NCBI GenBank assembly: GCA_947440875.1
Contig: CANETG010000094.1
Coordinates: forward strand, 1-9,014
Direction: 5' to 3'
Origin: Bacteriovoracaceae bacterium
GTDB lineage: Bacteria > Bdellovibrionota > Bacteriovoracia > Bacteriovoracales > Bacteriovoracaceae
Length of the DNA: 9,014 nt
In this document: one piece after another, positions 7,889 to 9,014 of the stretch
Layout: every line of letters begins with the position of its first letter
How positions within the stretch are numbered: the first letter of the stretch is position 1
The notes under the pieces: generated by a model
What the model saw: the letters and a program-made list of their open reading frames with translations, nothing else
What the model was told of the DNA's origin: nothing
The model's database searches: none
Translations under genes and position numbers: made by a program

Positions 7889-9014
7889 ATGAGGCTCAAC
7901 CGGCTCATTATCCAGGGTTTTAAATCCTTTAAAGACAAGACAGTCATCCATTTCGACGAAGGTATCACGGGTATCGTAGGACCTAACGGCTGCGGAAAAT
8001 CGAACATCGTCGATGCTCTTTTTTGGGTCATGGGAGAACAATCAGCGAAGCACCTTCGGGGAACTTCGATGAAAGATCTTATCTTTGCGGGTTCTTCGAA
8101 ATACGCTCCGGCTGGGTTTGCTGAAGTGACTCTGGTTCTCGATAACGTTAATGGGAAGCACATCCACATCAGCGGTCAGGTCGCAAAGCCTTCTGAAATC
8201 CAACTCACACGGAAGCTTTACCGTAACGGTGAAACTGAATACAGAATTAATAATGAGCCAGCTCGCCTGAAAGATATCCACGAAGTATTCATGGACACAG
8301 GAGCTGGTGCAAAATCATACTCAATTATTGCTCAAGGTGAGATCAATAAACTCGTTCAGGCAAAACCTGAAGAGCGCAGAGTGATGATCGAAGAGGTCGC
8401 TGGGATTACGAAGTTCAAGCTTCGGAAGCGTGAGTCTCTGAAAAAAATTGAGCAAACTCAATTGAATCTGACTCGTCTCGAAGATCTGCAAAATGAAATT
8501 TACAAGAATCTGAAAAAGCTCGAGCTCCAAGCCGAGAAAGCTGAAAAAGCGCGCACGCTGCGGGAACGGATTAAAAAATACGAACTCATCGTTGAGTCTC
8601 ATCGTGAGCACGAATATCTTCAAGATTTCGTGAACGCCGAATCCATGCTCGAGACTCGTGCGACGGAGCATGAAAATCTCACTCTTCGTCGTTCTCAGAT
8701 CGATCTTCTGCTCGAAGATGAGAAGATCCAGAAAACTGACATGATGGAGAAAATCGATACGGCTCAAGACGATTACAACGAGCATTCCAGAGAATTGGCT
8801 GCCTCAGAAGAAAAAGTGAAGCACCTTAAAAAGTCACTGATTGATAAAGAAAAGCACATCGACAGAGCGACCCGTGAAAACGAAGAGCTCTCGATTGATA
8901 TTGAAAAGCGTAGTGAGCGTCTTGATACAGTTACCAGCCAGTTAACTGAACTTGAATCGAATAATTACGAGCAGATGGATTTTTCCAATCTCGAGGAAAA
9001 AGTTGAGCTACTGA
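7889..9014 (+). CDS. smc: Chromosome segregation ATPase SMC, N-terminal part (runs off window)
   Basis: 375 codons are visible of a protein usually near 1,170-1,200 residues. SMC dimers with ScpA and ScpB form the bacterial condensin that organises and segregates newly replicated chromosomes. The N-terminal head is complete: IIQGFKSFKD, Walker A GPNGCGKS (31-38), the WVMGEQSAKHLRG segment, the Q-loop region IIAQGEI with Gln149, and EEVAGITKFK. From about residue 180 the sequence is a Glu/Lys/Leu-rich coiled coil that continues to the window edge; hinge, Walker B and signature motif lie beyond it. GAGAGG (7876-7881) stands 7 bp before the ATG. The 210 bp upstream spacer shows no strong promoter by eye, so expression could start there weakly or read through from the 7223 gene. 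Confidence 0.97.
   Translation, partial: MRLNRLIIQGFKSFKDKTVIHFDEGITGIVGPNGCGKSNIVDALFWVMGEQSAKHLRGTSMKDLIFAGSSKYAPAGFAEVTLVLDNVNGKHIHISGQVAKPSEIQLTRKLYRNGETEYRINNEPARLKDIHEVFMDTGAGAKSYSIIAQGEINKLVQAKPEERRVMIEEVAGITKFKLRKRESLKKIEQTQLNLTRLEDLQNEIYKNLKKLELQAEKAEKARTLRERIKKYELIVESHREHEYLQDFVNAESMLETRATEHENLTLRRSQIDLLLEDEKIQKTDMMEKIDTAQDDYNEHSRELAASEEKVKHLKKSLIDKEKHIDRATRENEELSIDIEKRSERLDTVTSQLTELESNNYEQMDFSNLEEKVELL

Noticed and set aside
7775..8785. Leftward frames inside and upstream of smc
   Set aside because: All are antisense to the clear SMC reading frame, which shows Walker A and other family motifs.

Overview
The window looks like chromosomal DNA of a Gram-negative bacterium, most likely Bdellovibrionota (Bdellovibrio or Bacteriovorax relatives). 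The reasons are the style of the SMC N-terminus, the density of lipoproteins and Sec-exported proteins without obvious families, an outer-membrane barrel ending in phenylalanine, and mid-range GC with AT-rich intergenic DNA. The taxon is inferred; no rRNA or other marker is present.

Left part (1-3658): the 5' part of a leftward CsgG/LpoB-like lipoprotein gene; a 376 bp intergenic region with promoter candidates for the two genes diverging from it; a rightward outer-membrane beta-barrel gene (597-1601); a strong bidirectional terminator; and a leftward 673-codon gene that fuses a queuosine tRNA-guanine transglycosylase (Tgt) to a C-terminal MnmC2-like (DUF752-type) SAM-dependent methyltransferase domain. 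Both halves resemble enzymes that act on the tRNA wobble base, so this fusion is the most interesting protein here.

Middle part (3787-7678): small genes of unknown role. They are an exported protein (3805-4569), a solitary IS1-type transposase-like protein without visible terminal repeats (4623-5507), two divergent lipoproteins (5516-6100 leftward, 6162-6878 rightward), a 78-residue charged protein (6871-7107 leftward) and a small exported protein (7223-7678). The 78-residue gene has a near-consensus sigma-54 (-24/-12) promoter and a perfect Shine-Dalgarno sequence. Its stop codon overlaps the stop of the converging lipoprotein gene. The divergently transcribed 7223 gene has a plausible sigma-70 promoter in the same 115 bp spacer.

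Right part (7889 to end): the N-terminal ATPase half and the start of the coiled coil of the chromosome condensation protein SMC, cut by the window edge.

There is no CRISPR array, tRNA, rRNA or complete insertion sequence. I see no clear multi-gene defence or biosynthetic system; genes alternate strand and most appear to be transcribed singly.
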